From Anadara kagoshimensis (taxonomy: Eukaryota; Mollusca; Bivalvia; Arcoida; Arcidae), in assembly GCA_021292105.1 (NCBI GenBank), contig CM037864.1:12323898-12387897 (forward strand): 64,000 nucleotides of DNA, read 5' to 3'. Positions within the stretch are counted from its first letter, which is position 1; every line of letters starts with the position of its first letter. The position numbers and the translations under genes are program-made. The notes beneath the pieces were generated by a model, which saw only the letters and a program-made list of their open reading frames with translations, did no database searches and was not told the origin of the DNA. Shown here in pieces: positions 43,896-55,209 of this stretch.

Positions 43896-44270
43896 CCATA
43901 CTTTCGAAGGAAAGAAGGGTGTTAAATTCGAACTGCCATCTGTAAGTAAAAGCCGTGAATTTTGCCCATGGGAGTTAGACTGGGTGCTCCAGAAGGAAAA
44001 ACACCCTATGTCTATCAAGTCACATCCGCTACACGAGAATTAAAGGTAAATCGAACTATAAGGCGTCAAATATAGTTTTGGATATGTACAGATGTATCAT
44101 ATTTATCAACAAAAGTTTGATATAGGTCATAAAACATTTTAAGGGCCTTGATAAACGTTGGTTTGTGTGCAGTATTATTTTGTAAGCAGGTTTGTGTCGT
44201 TATTTAAAAGTACCCAAAGAGGGAACATGCTCTGCGATATCATATTGACTGTGAAACAAATACAATTATA

Positions 44271-44446
44271 TACTGTCAAACCTTTCTTAAAGGCCACCTC
44301 TATATAAGGGCCAACTGGTTTTAAAGGCCAGGGAAATTTTAGCTCAATTGCTCTTTATTCATAATATTTGAACCTGTAAAAGGGTCATCTGCCCATAAAG
44401 GCCACTTTTACTTGTTCCCTTATGTGGCAGAAAGGTTTGACTGTAC
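44271..44446. mobile_element. MITE-B copy 8
   Basis: Ends TACTGTCAAACCTTTCTT and AGAAAGGTTTGACTGTAC; inside the first intron of the IgGFc-like gene. Confidence 0.75.
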
Positions 44447-44977
44447 AATGTTATTTTGAGGCATGGTATTTATATACTATCATTTATTAATATGTTTAAA
44501 TTAAAAATGCAACATATAGCATAAACGACACCTGCGTGTAAATGACTCAATAAAATGGTTAAAAATAACCCTTAAATATGCTGATTTAACATGTATTTTA
44601 ATGTCATACATGCATTGAAGTACATCGGCCTAATTGAGTACTCAGAGGTTTTTTCCACAACAAAATTTTAATGATAAAATTTGCCTCCATTCCAAGTTAG
44701 GCCATTTATTTATGCTCCCCCTCCAACTCAACAAATTCATGGGCATATAACCCATCTCTTCTGCCAAAATCTTGTCAGCCACTTTTCTTGAGATCTCATT
44801 GGTGAAATAGGAACAATCTTTTTGGTGGAGTACATGTGCCATTGACTATTCGTATCCGTGTGATCATGCACATGGTTGGAGATTTCCCGGTTGTTTCGGG
44901 GACACCCCATTTCAGTTATAACATGCTTTAATTGTGGTTAAAATGAAACCAATGTTAGCTATATATTTTGTCAGAAC

Positions 44978-45280
44978 CACTACAGTAACTCAGTTCGGGT
45001 GTGGGAGGTCGTAGGTTCGAACCCAAATCGGGTCTGACCAAAACTTGAATATAGATTGAGGCTGTTCTTTCTCCGAGCATTCAGCATTTAGTTTTAGAAA
45101 TGAAAGTCACGGTTTCCTTGGAAGATACCTTAAGAACCCAATGCCCTGTATGACGACAGGAGTTGTATGTCAAAGCGCACTGAAGAGGTAAAATTTCGGT
45201 CACGTCACCTATAGTCGGTGACGTCTCGATATAAGCGAAATATTCCTGATTGGAACGTAAAACCCCATTCAATTAATTAA
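44978..45280 (+). mobile_element. SINE-1 copy
   Basis: B box GTAGGTTCGAACCC, body GGTCTGACCAAAACTTGAA, tail GACGTCTCGATATAAGCG and CTGATTGGAACGTAAAACCC. Confidence 0.85.
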
Positions 45281-45374
45281 TCATTTCGTAAGTTCAAACT
45301 AGTTTTAAGCTAGCGATAGACCAGTCCTTTTGCCGGTGGGTATATCTGTTGTGCAACGTACGTAAAGGAGTTGA

Positions 45375-45720
45375 GTTGAGTTGAGTAATGGCGTTTAACG
45401 TCCCAGTCAAAAAATATTTCACTTATATCTAGACGTCGCAAACTATAGGCAAAGGTGCAAAAATTTTGCCTGTGCGTTGCGCTTGTCGCATTATACAGTA
45501 GGGTTCTTTATCGTGCCAAGCCCACCATGACACGGGGCCTCGTTTATTTTAAGTACCCATCTGAAAGAAACGCAACTTTCATTTCGTAATGCAGAGTTCT
45601 TGGCGAAAGAACAGTCACTACCCTCTTTAAAGTCTTGGGTCAGACCCGGTCGGGGTTCGAAACCACGACCTGCCACTTACGAAGAGAGCACTCTACCAAC
45701 TTAGCTACCGCAGTGGTTGC
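45375..45720 (-). mobile_element. SINE-1 copy, full length
   Basis: GAGTAATGGCGTTTAACGTC at the left and GAGCACTCTACCAACTTAGC at the right, with every body block present. Confidence 0.9.
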
Positions 45721-46185
45721 ACGTAAAGGGATTCGCCACGGTGCCACTTTGTTGTTCAAAGCTTCGTTAGCTAAGCTAAATGTAAAAGTGAAAAATCAAA
45801 ATGAACACACCATATGTACTGAGAAAAATATGAAGACCATTAAATATAAAAGTCCTGACTTCAGACCGTCGAGGAATAGAAAGTAAAAACGAAGTCCAAT
45901 GTTGTAGATAAAGTGCTCGTGTGGGACCAAAACCACCTCTCGTACTTCATAGCTACCTTATTGGTCCCTTAACGCAAATTTTAATTTAAAATATACCAAA
46001 AAAGGAACAACACAGCATGTTGTGTAAAACTTCTGAGGACCATATTGGAACATAGACCAGTTTCTAGTTGTCGCTTCGTTTCCGATTTTATGTTTCTTGT
46101 GCCGTTCCATCTCCTTTTCTTCGTTTCTAGTTATGGTTTTGTTTCCGATTATTATTTAACCATCTATAATGTTTTCTATTTTTAG

Positions 46186-46877
46186 GCAGTGCTGCAAATC
46201 ATGGATCAGAATTCATTGTAGCCTCGTTTTCCCCATTACAAGAGTTAGAATATAATCAAGTGATTCTGGAATATAACAGTTTAATGACAATAAACGCAAC
46301 AGTGATGTCAAAAAACATATCAGTGCCATTTTTAAGAACCCCAGGACATTTCAACCAAACTAGTTGTGGCAAAATTTGCGATGTATACACAGACAAATTT
46401 ACAAATGATGTCGCTACTGTTGTGTCGTCTGAAAATGTATCGGTAATAGGAAGTTTTTGCTCAAGACCATTGCCGTGTAAAACTTACAAAGTTTATCCAA
46501 TCAAATCTCTTCTACGGAAATATGAAGTCAATCAGGGGTCAAATTTCACTTCCTGTTCCATTGTGTCGTCTGCTGATAAAACTGCAGTTAATTTAACTGT
46601 TAAAAATGGAAATATTTCTGAGCTTATGGTATCTTCAAACTCTACCAACATTATTTACTACCACCTTAATAATACAATGATGTTTTATATGCAAAATTTA
46701 GAAGCTTTCTTTTTTAATAAATCTAGGGACCATTTACCAAACTTTCTTGTAAACGCAGACGAACCAGTTGCCATATTTTGCGGTGAAAGAAATTTGTCAG
46801 GAAATATTGTCTTTATAAAACAGATTCTCTCTGAAGTAAATAATGAAAACGCAACGGAAATGACGTCAACAATAGAG
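46186..46877 (+). CDS. IgGFc-binding-domain-like membrane protein, exon 2 (ectodomain)
   Basis: The acceptor TTCTATTTTTAG precedes GC, completing a glycine codon split from exon 1, then SAANHGSEFIVASFSPL. The layout (G.EFIVAF-like start; ATVVSSENVSVIGSF; CKTYKVYPIKSLLRKYEV) resembles the N-terminal domain of IgGFc-binding proteins, in which a D.ISV..F segment precedes a ..Y.VLP/FPV.ALGTEYYV block. About twelve N-X-S/T sequons and six or seven cysteines mark it as extracellular. The exon ends ATAGAG|GTAATT in phase 0. Family assignment is by eye; the coding status is firm (a roughly 230-codon open frame with two good splice sites). Confidence 0.75.
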
Positions 46878-46967
46878 GTAATTAACATCTGACATCCTGT
46901 TTGAAGTACTGTGGAATCATTATCTTTTCGCGGTATACTTTGTTGTTCCGATTAAAAAAGTTGTAAG

Positions 46968-47133
46968 ATTAAAAAAATCTTGAATATAAATGTACATTCG
47001 TTGATTATATAAATTCGTGGATAATTGGGACACAATGCTGAAAACTTAACCACCTCGAAAAGTGAAACACTGCAGAAATTAAAACACCACGAATTTATAT
47101 AATCAACGAATGTATATTCAAGATTTTTTTAAG
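46968..47133. mobile_element. Foldback/TIR element in intron 2 of the IgGFc-like gene
   Basis: AAAAAAATCTTGAATATAAA through GATTATATAAATTCGTGG is mirrored by CACGAATTTATATAATCAAC to CTTTTTTTAA-like sequence. Arms about 50 bp; 166 bp overall. Confidence 0.75.
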
Positions 47134-47259
47134 TGAAATACAGTTATTCTACCCAGGATTTACAACATTTTTTAATTAATCTGCTAAAATTTAAATTCAA
47201 TGTATTTGAAATATTTCATCACTTGCAACATACATGAAATGGCTTATTTGAAGAACAAT

Positions 47260-47460
47260 TGAATAATGGTGCTTTACTCCAAAATTAAGATTGTTTCACT
47301 TATATCAATGCAGTCAGCTCTGGGATGGCGGATGAAACAGGAATACCCCGAGAAAACCACCCTACCTTCGAAAAACTTTCTCACACTAGGATCTGACCGA
47401 ATGCAATTTAAACCTAGACAGTGAGATAGACGTTCTGTTATCGGTTTGATGATCACCGAG
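47260..47460 (-). mobile_element. SINE, second body type
   Basis: AATAATGGTGCTTTACTCCA, CAATGCAGTCAGCTCTGGGA and CTTTCTCACACTAGGATCTG. Confidence 0.55.
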
Positions 47461-47647
47461 ACCAGCGTGGTAGAACAGTAGTAGTCTCCAAACTAAACAT
47501 GCATGTCTCAAGATTGTTATTTACACCTCGGTCATCTACTCGCGAGATTGGGGTTACTTGTTATAAGACATTTGGGAAAGGGGTATTATAACATACTCCT
47601 AACATTAATCTTATAATCTTATTTTTGGTTTACGTTGTATTTTGCAG

Positions 47648-47983
47648 ACGACAACGTCAAATTCAAAGGATCAAGGTCCAGAATGCAATGCGACCTTCAT
47701 TTCCTGTCCGTGTTTGAGATGGTCTTCAATAAAGCGAGGAAACTTAACCAAAGAACTAGATGATTTCAAGCAAGAAATAAAAACCAAACTAAAAGTTAAT
47801 AAAACTGAACTCTCTAGTTATCGAAGGAAGAAAACGAGTGCACGTGACAATCGACCTTCGTCTCAAGGACTTGGATACTTCGGGGCCATCATAATTACTT
47901 GTGTCATAATTTTCATAATTTTTGAAGATGTTCTTTCCTTATTGCAATATTTGGACGACAAACGTCGGAAACGTTTCAAGTGA
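47648..47983 (+). CDS. IgGFc-binding-domain-like membrane protein, exon 3 (TM and tail)
   Basis: The acceptor TATTTTGCAG leads to TTTSNSKDQGPECNATF in phase 0. A CPCLRW motif and a charged helical stretch (LTKELDDFKQEIKTKLKVNK) precede SSYRRKKTSARDNRPSSQG and a membrane helix (YFGAIIITCVIIFIIF). A cytoplasmic tail ending DDKRRKRFK terminates at TGA 47981-47983. A closely similar juxtamembrane block (SS.RR.K.SA.D.RPS.QG.G..G) is, from my knowledge of bivalve proteins, typical of a repeated family of single-pass membrane proteins. AATAAA follows at 48135-48140. Confidence 0.8.
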   Translation, partial: TTTSNSKDQGPECNATFISCPCLRWSSIKRGNLTKELDDFKQEIKTKLKVNKTELSSYRRKKTSARDNRPSSQGLGYFGAIIITCVIIFIIFEDVLSLLQYLDDKRRKRFK

Positions 47984-48179
47984 ACACTTAAAAGATGATT
48001 AGAAGGTCAAGGACGCTTTATTTTATATGGGAGTTTTTTAATTAACGATTTTAGCTACTTTTGTTGTAGTGTGTTCATGGTTAATTAAACTATTGTAAAA
48101 TTTGAAATGTTTTAGCATCAATTCCTATTCATTGAATAAATGTTCTATTTATGATATATTCTGAACACTTTGTTGTTAA

Positions 48180-48181
<2 letters not shown>

Positions 48182-48214
<33 letters not shown>

Positions 48215-48270
48215 ATGTTTTAGCTATATATATTAAATAATTAATATGACACATTCTGGATACTGTTCTT

Positions 48271-48314
<44 letters not shown>

Positions 48315-48377
48315 CTACCACAGTGTTGGTGGACATCGTATAACGTTACGATCTTTGTATGTTAAGGCTTCTACTGT

Positions 48378-48420
<43 letters not shown>

Positions 48421-48485
48421 ATACTGTGTGTTGGTGGACATCGTATAATGTTACGACCTTTGTATGTTAACACTTCTACTGTTAG

Positions 48486-48526
<41 letters not shown>

Positions 48527-48595
48527 CACTCTGTGTTGGTGAACATCGTATAACGTTACGACCTTTGTATGTTAACACTTCTACTGTTTGAAATT
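48182..48595. repeat. (CT)n microsatellites within a ~105 bp minisatellite
   Basis: Five CT runs of 15-20 units. From about 48322 three units repeat GTTGGTGGACATCGTATAA, GTTACGACCTTTGTATGTTA and CTTCTACTGTTAG, each followed by a CT tract. Confidence 0.9.
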
Positions 48596-49044
48596 CCTGT
48601 GTTTGATAAGTTTTTATGCCTTGTGCTTTGTCACATCTTTCGTTTGTGTTGACTTCGCATAATTTTAAGATCCTGTATAAAATTGCACATTTAAACCACT
48701 GTAACAACAAGAAGTCTTTTTGGTATTTTAAAAAAAAAAATATTTGATTTCGTGTCTTGGGCCTCAATCTTTGGGCTGTATTAGGAGTTGGGCTTATAAG
48801 GATTTGCCACAAAAACGTTTCTTCACTATATGAGGATTGTTTAGCTAACTCTTCCAGGACATATGGTCTCACTTACGAACTGACAAATGCTCACACTTGG
48901 ATCTGTTCCGATTACCAATGGGATTCAAACCGAAGTGGTGAGAAGTTGGCTGTGATCTGTAAGCGTGCGCTTTAGACGACTCGGCAACTTTACATTTTAT
49001 CACAGTGACGTTTTTATGTATTTTAATTATGAGTATTAATGCAC

Positions 49045-49250
49045 AGTTTAAACCCATATTTCATTTAAATCGAGACGTCACCAACTATAATTGAAGTGGT
49101 AGAAAGTTTGACTTTCAGCGTACTCTGGGCAATGTGTAGGCAAAGTTTTTATAATATGCCACGCCCGTGAGATCCCTGCCAGGGTTTGAACCCCACCGGA
49201 CCTTCCATATATGAAGCGAGCACTCATACAAACCGAGCTACCGTACAATG
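49045..49250 (-). mobile_element. SINE-1 copy
   Basis: ATTTAAATCGAGACGTCACC at the left, GCGAGCACTCATACAAACCG and AGCTACCGTA at the right. Confidence 0.75.
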
Positions 49251-49812
49251 GCTCGCTCGGTCTTCGAGACACAAATTTGTCAATTAAGTTGTATACTCTA
49301 ATGTTTATTTACTATCAAATAAACAACAAAACAGATAAATTGTTGAAGGAAATGACCCGGACTTAAAAAAATAACATCCTGATTATAATTGGTGCTTTTT
49401 CCGAAAAATTACCAGATAATTCAACACAGAAATTTGACGTCATAGATTTAATACTCCAGTTCCTCGATGGGGGGTTAAGAAGAAAATGAAAGTTCTCAAT
49501 TAATCACGTGACCTCATCATAGTAAAACCCATTATGATAAGTTAATTGAAAAAAACTATATCATAAGTTTAGGTATAATTATCAATGACCTGGATTCTCT
49601 CTCAAGTTATAATTTCCTGATGGGTTCCCAATATACCTTATAATATAAAAGTGATAAAGTAGAACAACTCTATGTTAGAACGCATATTCTGAAAGACAGC
49701 CAAAATCGCTTGATTAGTGTATTGGGGTAAAACGCATTATATTAATGGAGAATCCCTAATTTAAACATCACCGTACATTACTAACAGCTGACGCTGAGAA
49801 GACGTATCACTC
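49251..49812. other. Upstream of the orphan signal-peptide exon
   Basis: AT-rich sequence containing TTTGACGTCA at 49434. No repeat family is recognised; the proximal part is the presumed promoter of the 49942 exon. Confidence 0.4.
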
Positions 49813-49818
49813 TATAAA
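49813..49818 (+). promoter_or_regulatory. TATA box upstream of the orphan signal-peptide exon
   Basis: CTCTATAAATG; about 125 bp upstream of the ATG at 49942, implying a start near 49843. Confidence 0.45.
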
Positions 49819-49941
49819 TGTTAAGACAGCGGCGAAACAATATTCTTCTACAAAGAATTGAAAACTTTTGACAAGTATTACTTTATTTTGTGGATAATTT
49901 TTTTGGGAATTTTTGTGTTTGATAATTTTTTTAAATTCATT

Positions 49942-50026
49942 ATGTTGTTTCATTTAAAAGACGGTATTCTAGTGTTTTTATGGATTATAAATTTTACCTA
50001 TGTTTTTCCTGCACCAAGATTAAAAG
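49942..50026 (+). CDS. Candidate signal-peptide exon of an unidentified gene
   Basis: The frame MLFHLKDGILVFLWIINFTY with VFPAPRLKG is a good signal peptide with cleavage expected near the FPAP. It ends AAAAG|GTAAGT, an excellent donor, in phase 1, the same phase as the signal exons at 29836 and 43315. A TATA box is suitably placed upstream. No partner exon could be recognised downstream inside the window, so the gene may be a relic or continue through a long intron. Immediately after the donor lie TTTA microsatellites. Confidence 0.5.
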
Positions 50027-50036
50027 GTAAGTTTCA

Positions 50037-50037
50037 T

Positions 50038-50068
<31 letters not shown>

Positions 50069-50100
50069 TTTTTTATTTATTTAAAATTTTATTTATTTAT
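50037..50100. repeat. (TTTA)n microsatellite
   Basis: About eight units then degenerate TTTA. A second, longer run is at 50223-50292 and an (AAT)n run at about 50366-50402. Confidence 0.9.
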
Positions 50101-50222
50101 TAAAATTATAACTGATTAGAATTACAGTATGCACAATGTTAAAAACTTGCACCTTCTTCATGATTAACTGAAATTTAAAAAATATTAAAAAATTTTCTGA
50201 AAGCTTTCATGTCCATATACAG

Positions 50223-50289
<67 letters not shown>

Positions 50290-50292
50290 TTA
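50223..50292. repeat. (TTTA)n microsatellite
   Basis: About seventeen tandem TTTA units. Confidence 0.95.
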
Positions 50293-50367
50293 TTACAATT
50301 ACAACCCAAGGTGCATATATGATGTTAAAGACATACAATTATCTTAATCGAAATTTTAATAATAATG

Positions 50368-50402
<35 letters not shown>

Positions 50403-50564
50403 TATTTTTCTGAAAACTAAAATACTGTGGTTATTTTAATGTCATCATTCACAACTTTTGCTAAAGTATTTCACTTTAAATTTATACAACCGACCACTTG
50501 ACTGAATTCTTTCACATCATATCACAAGTTATTTGAGGGTTTACTGTGACTGACAAACTTAGAT

Positions 50565-50865
50565 TGATTGAGTGGGGTTTTACGTCCCAATCAAGAATAT
50601 TTCGTTCATATCGATACGTCACCAGCTATAGGAGAAGTGGCAGAAATTTTAACCTTTGCAGTTCGCCTTAAGCAATATACAGGGCGGGCTCTCTAATGTG
50701 CCACGCCTGCCGAAAGTCCCTGTGACTTTCATTTCTAAATACTAATTGCTTGGTGAAAGAACGACCTTTTTTCAAGTCTTGTTCAAACCCCATTGGGGTT
50801 CGAACCCACGACCTCCCCAATACAAAGCGGGGGAACACTCTACAAACCGAGCTACCGTAGTGGTA
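50565..50865 (-). mobile_element. SINE-1 copy
   Basis: GTGGGGTTTTACGTCCCAAT at the left, ACACTCTACAAACCGAGCTA at the right. Confidence 0.85.
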
Positions 50866-51274
50866 AGAAAAAAAAACTTAAAGAAAAGCAGAAAAATGCT
50901 AAGAACAATCATGTATGTTGATAATAGAAGATTCTCTTATCTAAATAATCATTGATCCGATCTTTGACATTTGGCCAAATTGTAAGAAACGAAAAACAGG
51001 TGCCAACATTGTCTTTTGGCACACTTAACGAAATCAAACCAATACACAAAAGAGTGCTGTGAGTTAGTTTTGTTTAAGCCATCTGTAATATCTAGGTAAT
51101 TTTGGTACTCGAAGACTTCCTGTTAGCATGCCACTATTTTTACAATTTTGCTCAAAACGAGCTCAACCCCCTACCATCAAATTATTACCAAGGTATTCCT
51201 CAATATTGCACAGAAATCAGAAATCAGATAACATAAAGTTTGTTTTTAAAACAAATTGTATTTAATGGTAGAAG
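50866..51274. other. Non-coding stretch
   Basis: No gene or known repeat seen. Confidence 0.45.
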
Positions 51275-51565
51275 AGTGAGTAGAGTCAGTCAAGGCCCAG
51301 TCAAGAATATTTCACTTATATCGAGACGTCCAACTGAGGAGTGGAGTAATGGAGTTTTAAGCACCAATCATGATTCTTTCACCTATATCGAAGCGGTCAG
51401 CGCAGCGGAGAAAACCTGAATGCCCGGAAAAACCACCCATCTTCGACAAGCGAACTTACAAACTTGCTCACACTATGATCAGCCCAAAGTCACAATTGTA
51501 CCTAGACAATAAACAGAGCTGTGATTTGTAGGTGCGTCCATTAGATCACACGACCGCCGAGCCCC
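51275..51565 (-). mobile_element. SINE-1 tail plus a SINE of the second body type
   Basis: CAGTCAAGAATATTTCACTT at 51297, then GTGGAGTAATGGAGTTTTAA and a head complement with GATCACACGACCGCCGAGCC near 51545-51565, which resembles a different tRNA (Ser/Leu-like). Confidence 0.6.
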
Positions 51566-51939
51566 CTATTTTTCTAAGAATGAGAGTTATGGCAATTTCC
51601 CCATAAATTTGGTTCCATTTTGCTTCAACGCAGTATACTATAATAGGATGGGTCTGAGCCGTTAATAAACGGCTTCATCTGAAAAAAACTTAAATAAGAC
51701 CAGACCACTTAAAATGTTTTAAGTAGAAAGTGGTAAAACACTTATTCATTGTTGAGTGTTCGTATCATGGTTTCACTTTTACATGACCATTTTATAGATA
51801 ATTTATAACTTTTGAGCACTATAAAAGCATTATTTTTTTGGTGTCCCAATTTTAATTATTTGACTAATTTACATTCACTATGTACAACGAAATCAATAAT
51901 TTTCGTGATGCTATTTTATCGTTCTTTTCGTGGTGTAAT

Positions 51940-52175
51940 TAACACGGCGGTTTTACGTTCACTTATATTGTGACACTATATAGGCGAAGTTACAGAAATC
52001 CACCTGTGTAGTGCGTCCAGGGTAATGTGCAACGTTCAGTGACACGGGGGATCGGTTTTTATTTTAGGTTTCTTCCGAAGGACGCCTCTAAATTCCGAGT
52101 GCTTGGCGAAAGACTGAACTACCTATTTTCAAGTCTTGGCCAGACCCGGCCAGGGTCGAACCCACGACCTCTCGA
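51940..52175 (-). mobile_element. SINE-1 copy, truncated at the head
   Basis: ACGTTCACTTATATTGTGAC at the left, GGCCAGACCCGGCCAGGGTC and GAACCCACGACCTC at the right; the A-box part is lost. Confidence 0.7.
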
Positions 52176-52323
52176 AAGGCCTGCTATAGCATCCGCGCTT
52201 AATAAAGACTACCTGTCTATTAAGGCTAGTATTTGCAGGTCTCATTTCTTCATTTTCAACCAAAAGAAAGATTTATATTAAGACCACCTGTCTTTCTCAA
52301 ACCCGTTTGGAAGTCTTTATATA

Positions 52324-52506
52324 TACAGTTAAACCTGTCTATAAAGGCCACCCAAAGAAACCAGTAAAAGTGGCCTCCATGGGCAGGTGGTCTTTATATA
52401 AAGGTTCAAATAATATGAATAAAGAACAATTGGGATACAATTCTACTGGACTTTATAAGCAGGTGATCCTTATATAGAGGTGGCCTTTTAGGCAGGTTGG
52501 ACTGTA
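52324..52506. mobile_element. MITE-B copy 9, well preserved
   Basis: TACAGTTAAACCTGTCTATA and TTTAGGCAGGTTGGACTGTA, with the complete family interior. Confidence 0.85.
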
Positions 52507-52900
52507 TAAAAAAGGTATAATACAAATCAATAAAAAAAACTAATGTTGTTTCTAAATTGTACTTACATAAAAAACCCTTAAATCAAAAACTGCTAATTGT
52601 TACACTTTTGTAATACTAATCAACACATTTAAGTGTTTTTATTCAATTACATGCAATACTTAGATAATAATTGATATAGCTGACTGCAGTTATCCAAGTA
52701 CTTAACCTTTGTACGTCATATCAATTAAAGTTTATGAACTTGATATAATGGTGTTACTTGAATACAAGTTTGCCTTTTAATTTCGATTTTTACACAGCAC
52801 AACGCCTCTCTTCGGCGTAGCTATATGTTTTTAATCTCCGATTGGGGTAGGTGTTTATATCTTAATTTCCTTCTCCCTGCTGTGCAAATGCCAGTTTATA
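52507..52900. other. Non-coding stretch
   Basis: AT-rich; nothing recognised. Confidence 0.45.
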
Positions 52901-53067
52901 GGTCAATGTCTAGGTTTGGATCCACTGCGGCAGATACTTTTGTGTGGTTTTCTCCGGTTAATCAAGTTTTCTCCATCATCCCAGAACTGATCGCCTCGAT
53001 ATGAGAGATTCTTGGTTTGGGCGTTGAACAACACTACTTCACTCCACTCCACTACATGTATTCACAG

Positions 53068-53412
53068 GCTGCGGTGGCCTAATGGATAAGACGTGAGTCT
53101 ACAAATCCAGGGTCTCTTACCGCTGTGAGTTCGAGTCCCGCTCAGTTCACATGTGGAAAAGTGAGTTTTTATTGCCGTTGGCCTTTACTGGCTCACCTGG
53201 TACCAGTATGATAGACTGGGGGAGTGGTACCTTTGTCTGCTGACTCTGAGCTAGCACCTTAAAGACGCACTGAGTGCGCGCTCAGATAATACTCACATGC
53301 ATACACAAAATTGTTCATAGATTAATCCATTGAGATTAATAAAATAGTTCTCGTCGCGAATAGCTTGAAAATTGCTGATGCGACGTTAAGCAACATTCAA
53401 CAAACCAACCAA
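53068..53412 (+). mobile_element. SINE-2 copy
   Basis: tRNA-like head GCGGTGGCCTAATGGATAAG (A box) and GAGTTCGAGTCCCGCTC (B box), body GTTGGCCTTTACTGGCTCAC, tail GCTGATGCGACGTTAAGCAA then (CCAA)n. Confidence 0.85.
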
Positions 53413-53736
53413 CTACATCCATTCATATCGCGTAAGTGTGAAGCTTAAAGGATTCAGCGGTTGTGGATTCGATTTTCATTGAGGGTGTTTGGCATGTCGG
53501 TGAGACATATTTTTTATTTCACATTGACATGATTGAACACTGCACTCCAACAGCTTTTTAAATGAGGGTTGACGGACATATTGATAACGACTAGGTAGAC
53601 TCAACTGTGTCTTTAGTCGCTTCACATCTAGGAAGACAAAAATAATTACTGTTTTGAGAAGTAAAAAGAAAAAGAAAACGAAAGTCGTTTTGATTGACTT
53701 TTGAGAATAAGAATCCAACCGTAGATTATCCATTGG

Positions 53737-53966
53737 TACTGTAAAGGAGGGATTTTTCGCGTGGGTAAAATTTTAGATTATTTCGCGCTTAAGAAATTAC
53801 CGCTAAAATTTTACGAGAAAATATCTACCATACAGTTTAATATATCATAATATCTAGAATACATGCCGATTTATATTGTTTATGCGAAAATTAAACCCAC
53901 GCGAAATGCCTTATTTCAGAAATCGCGAAATTTTCACCCCGCGAAAATAATCCCCTTTCCAGTATA
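53737..53966. mobile_element. TIR element with TTTTCGCG ends
   Basis: Left TACTGTAAAGGAGGGATTTT and TCGCGTGGG, right CCCCGCGAAAATAATCCCCT and TTCCAGTA. About 230 bp, many CGCG words inside. Confidence 0.75.
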
Positions 53967-54402
53967 CGAAACAAATTTACGCGTCTTCTTCCAGATCATA
54001 CAGTCTCGTGTGAAAACTTACAAAATTTACATTGCTTGAAGTATCGTTATTAGGATTCTGTAATTTTTGAATATTAATACCAGCTATGGAACTACTTTAT
54101 TTAATTTCGCCACTTTTCCTTAATTAAAGTTTACCATGATTGAATGATTTTAGTAAGTTTAGCTAATTTCATTCTATTGTAGTACTACACATAAAAACTT
54201 TCCGAGAAAACTGGATTAGAGATGGCTAAAACTTAAAGCGATCTTAAAAATGACACATTAAAATCCCAAATACATGTATAAATACCGAAAAAGAAGACTA
54301 TTCGGCTATATTTGACGTCCCATTGTTTTATGCCAATTTAATGTTGAATTTTGATTACACACGTAGCGATTATTAACAGGTGTCTACCCTTCCAGTGCGA
54401 GG

Positions 54403-54775
54403 CCGCGGTGGCCTAATGGATAAGATGTGAGTCTTCAAATCCATGGTCTCTCACCGCTGTGAGTTCGAGTCCCGCTCGGACCACATGTTAGAAAGTGATT
54501 TTTCCTTGCCGTTTGCCTTTACTGATTTACCTGGTATCAGTATAATGGACTGGGCGAGTGGTACGCTTGTCTGCGGCATACTGTGAGCTAGCACGTTAAA
54601 GTCGCCCTGAGTGCGCGCTAGTACAAGGCAGACCATACAACACACTATCACTTCTTCACATGCATTCACAAAATTGTTCATAGAATAATCCATAGAGATT
54701 AATAAAATCAGTTCTCGTCGTGAATAGCTGAAAAATTGCTGATGCGACGATAAGCAACATTCAACCAGCCAACCA
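54403..54775 (+). mobile_element. SINE-2 copy, well preserved
   Basis: Head GCGGTGGCCTAATGGATAAG, B box GAGTTCGAGTCCCGCTC, tail GATGCGACGATAAGCAACAT and CAACCAGCCAACCAACC. Confidence 0.9.
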
Positions 54776-54900
54776 ACCCTTCCAAAGCACCCGAACTTTT
54801 CTTCCCTGGTGGAAGTTCACTGTTTGCAAGAAATCATAGTTTTTACTTTGCTTTGGGACTTTGATTTGGACATGAATTAGTATGTTTGTTTTTTATTTTC
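54775..54900 (+). repeat. Dispersed repeat R1 copy
   Basis: TTCCCTGGTGGAAGTTCACT and TTTGGACATGAATTAGTATG. Confidence 0.55.
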
Positions 54901-55209
54901 ATAAGTATTTAAGTTTAGGAAGGGCCAGATTGATGATGTAATGTTTTGTATGTAGCTATTCATGTATTACATAACTTAGCTGTGTGGGCTGTGTACCTTG
55001 TGTAAAGTGTTTTGGTTTTATTTGATGATTTTAACAGAGTTTGTACTTTTAGTTATAATCAGGCCATTATGTAATATAGGAAAACAACACGTGAGTCAAA
55101 GTACATGTCCCGGAAGTAGGAAGTGCATACTTGGTCGGTACAAGCTTTATATTAACCACAGAGGGGGATTGTGACAATCCTAGTTCTAAGAATATAATAA
55201 TATGGCTCT

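Noticed and set aside
48315-48872. 185-codon minus-strand open frame
   Set aside because: It runs through the CT microsatellites (RERERE repeats) and flanking minisatellite; a composition artefact.
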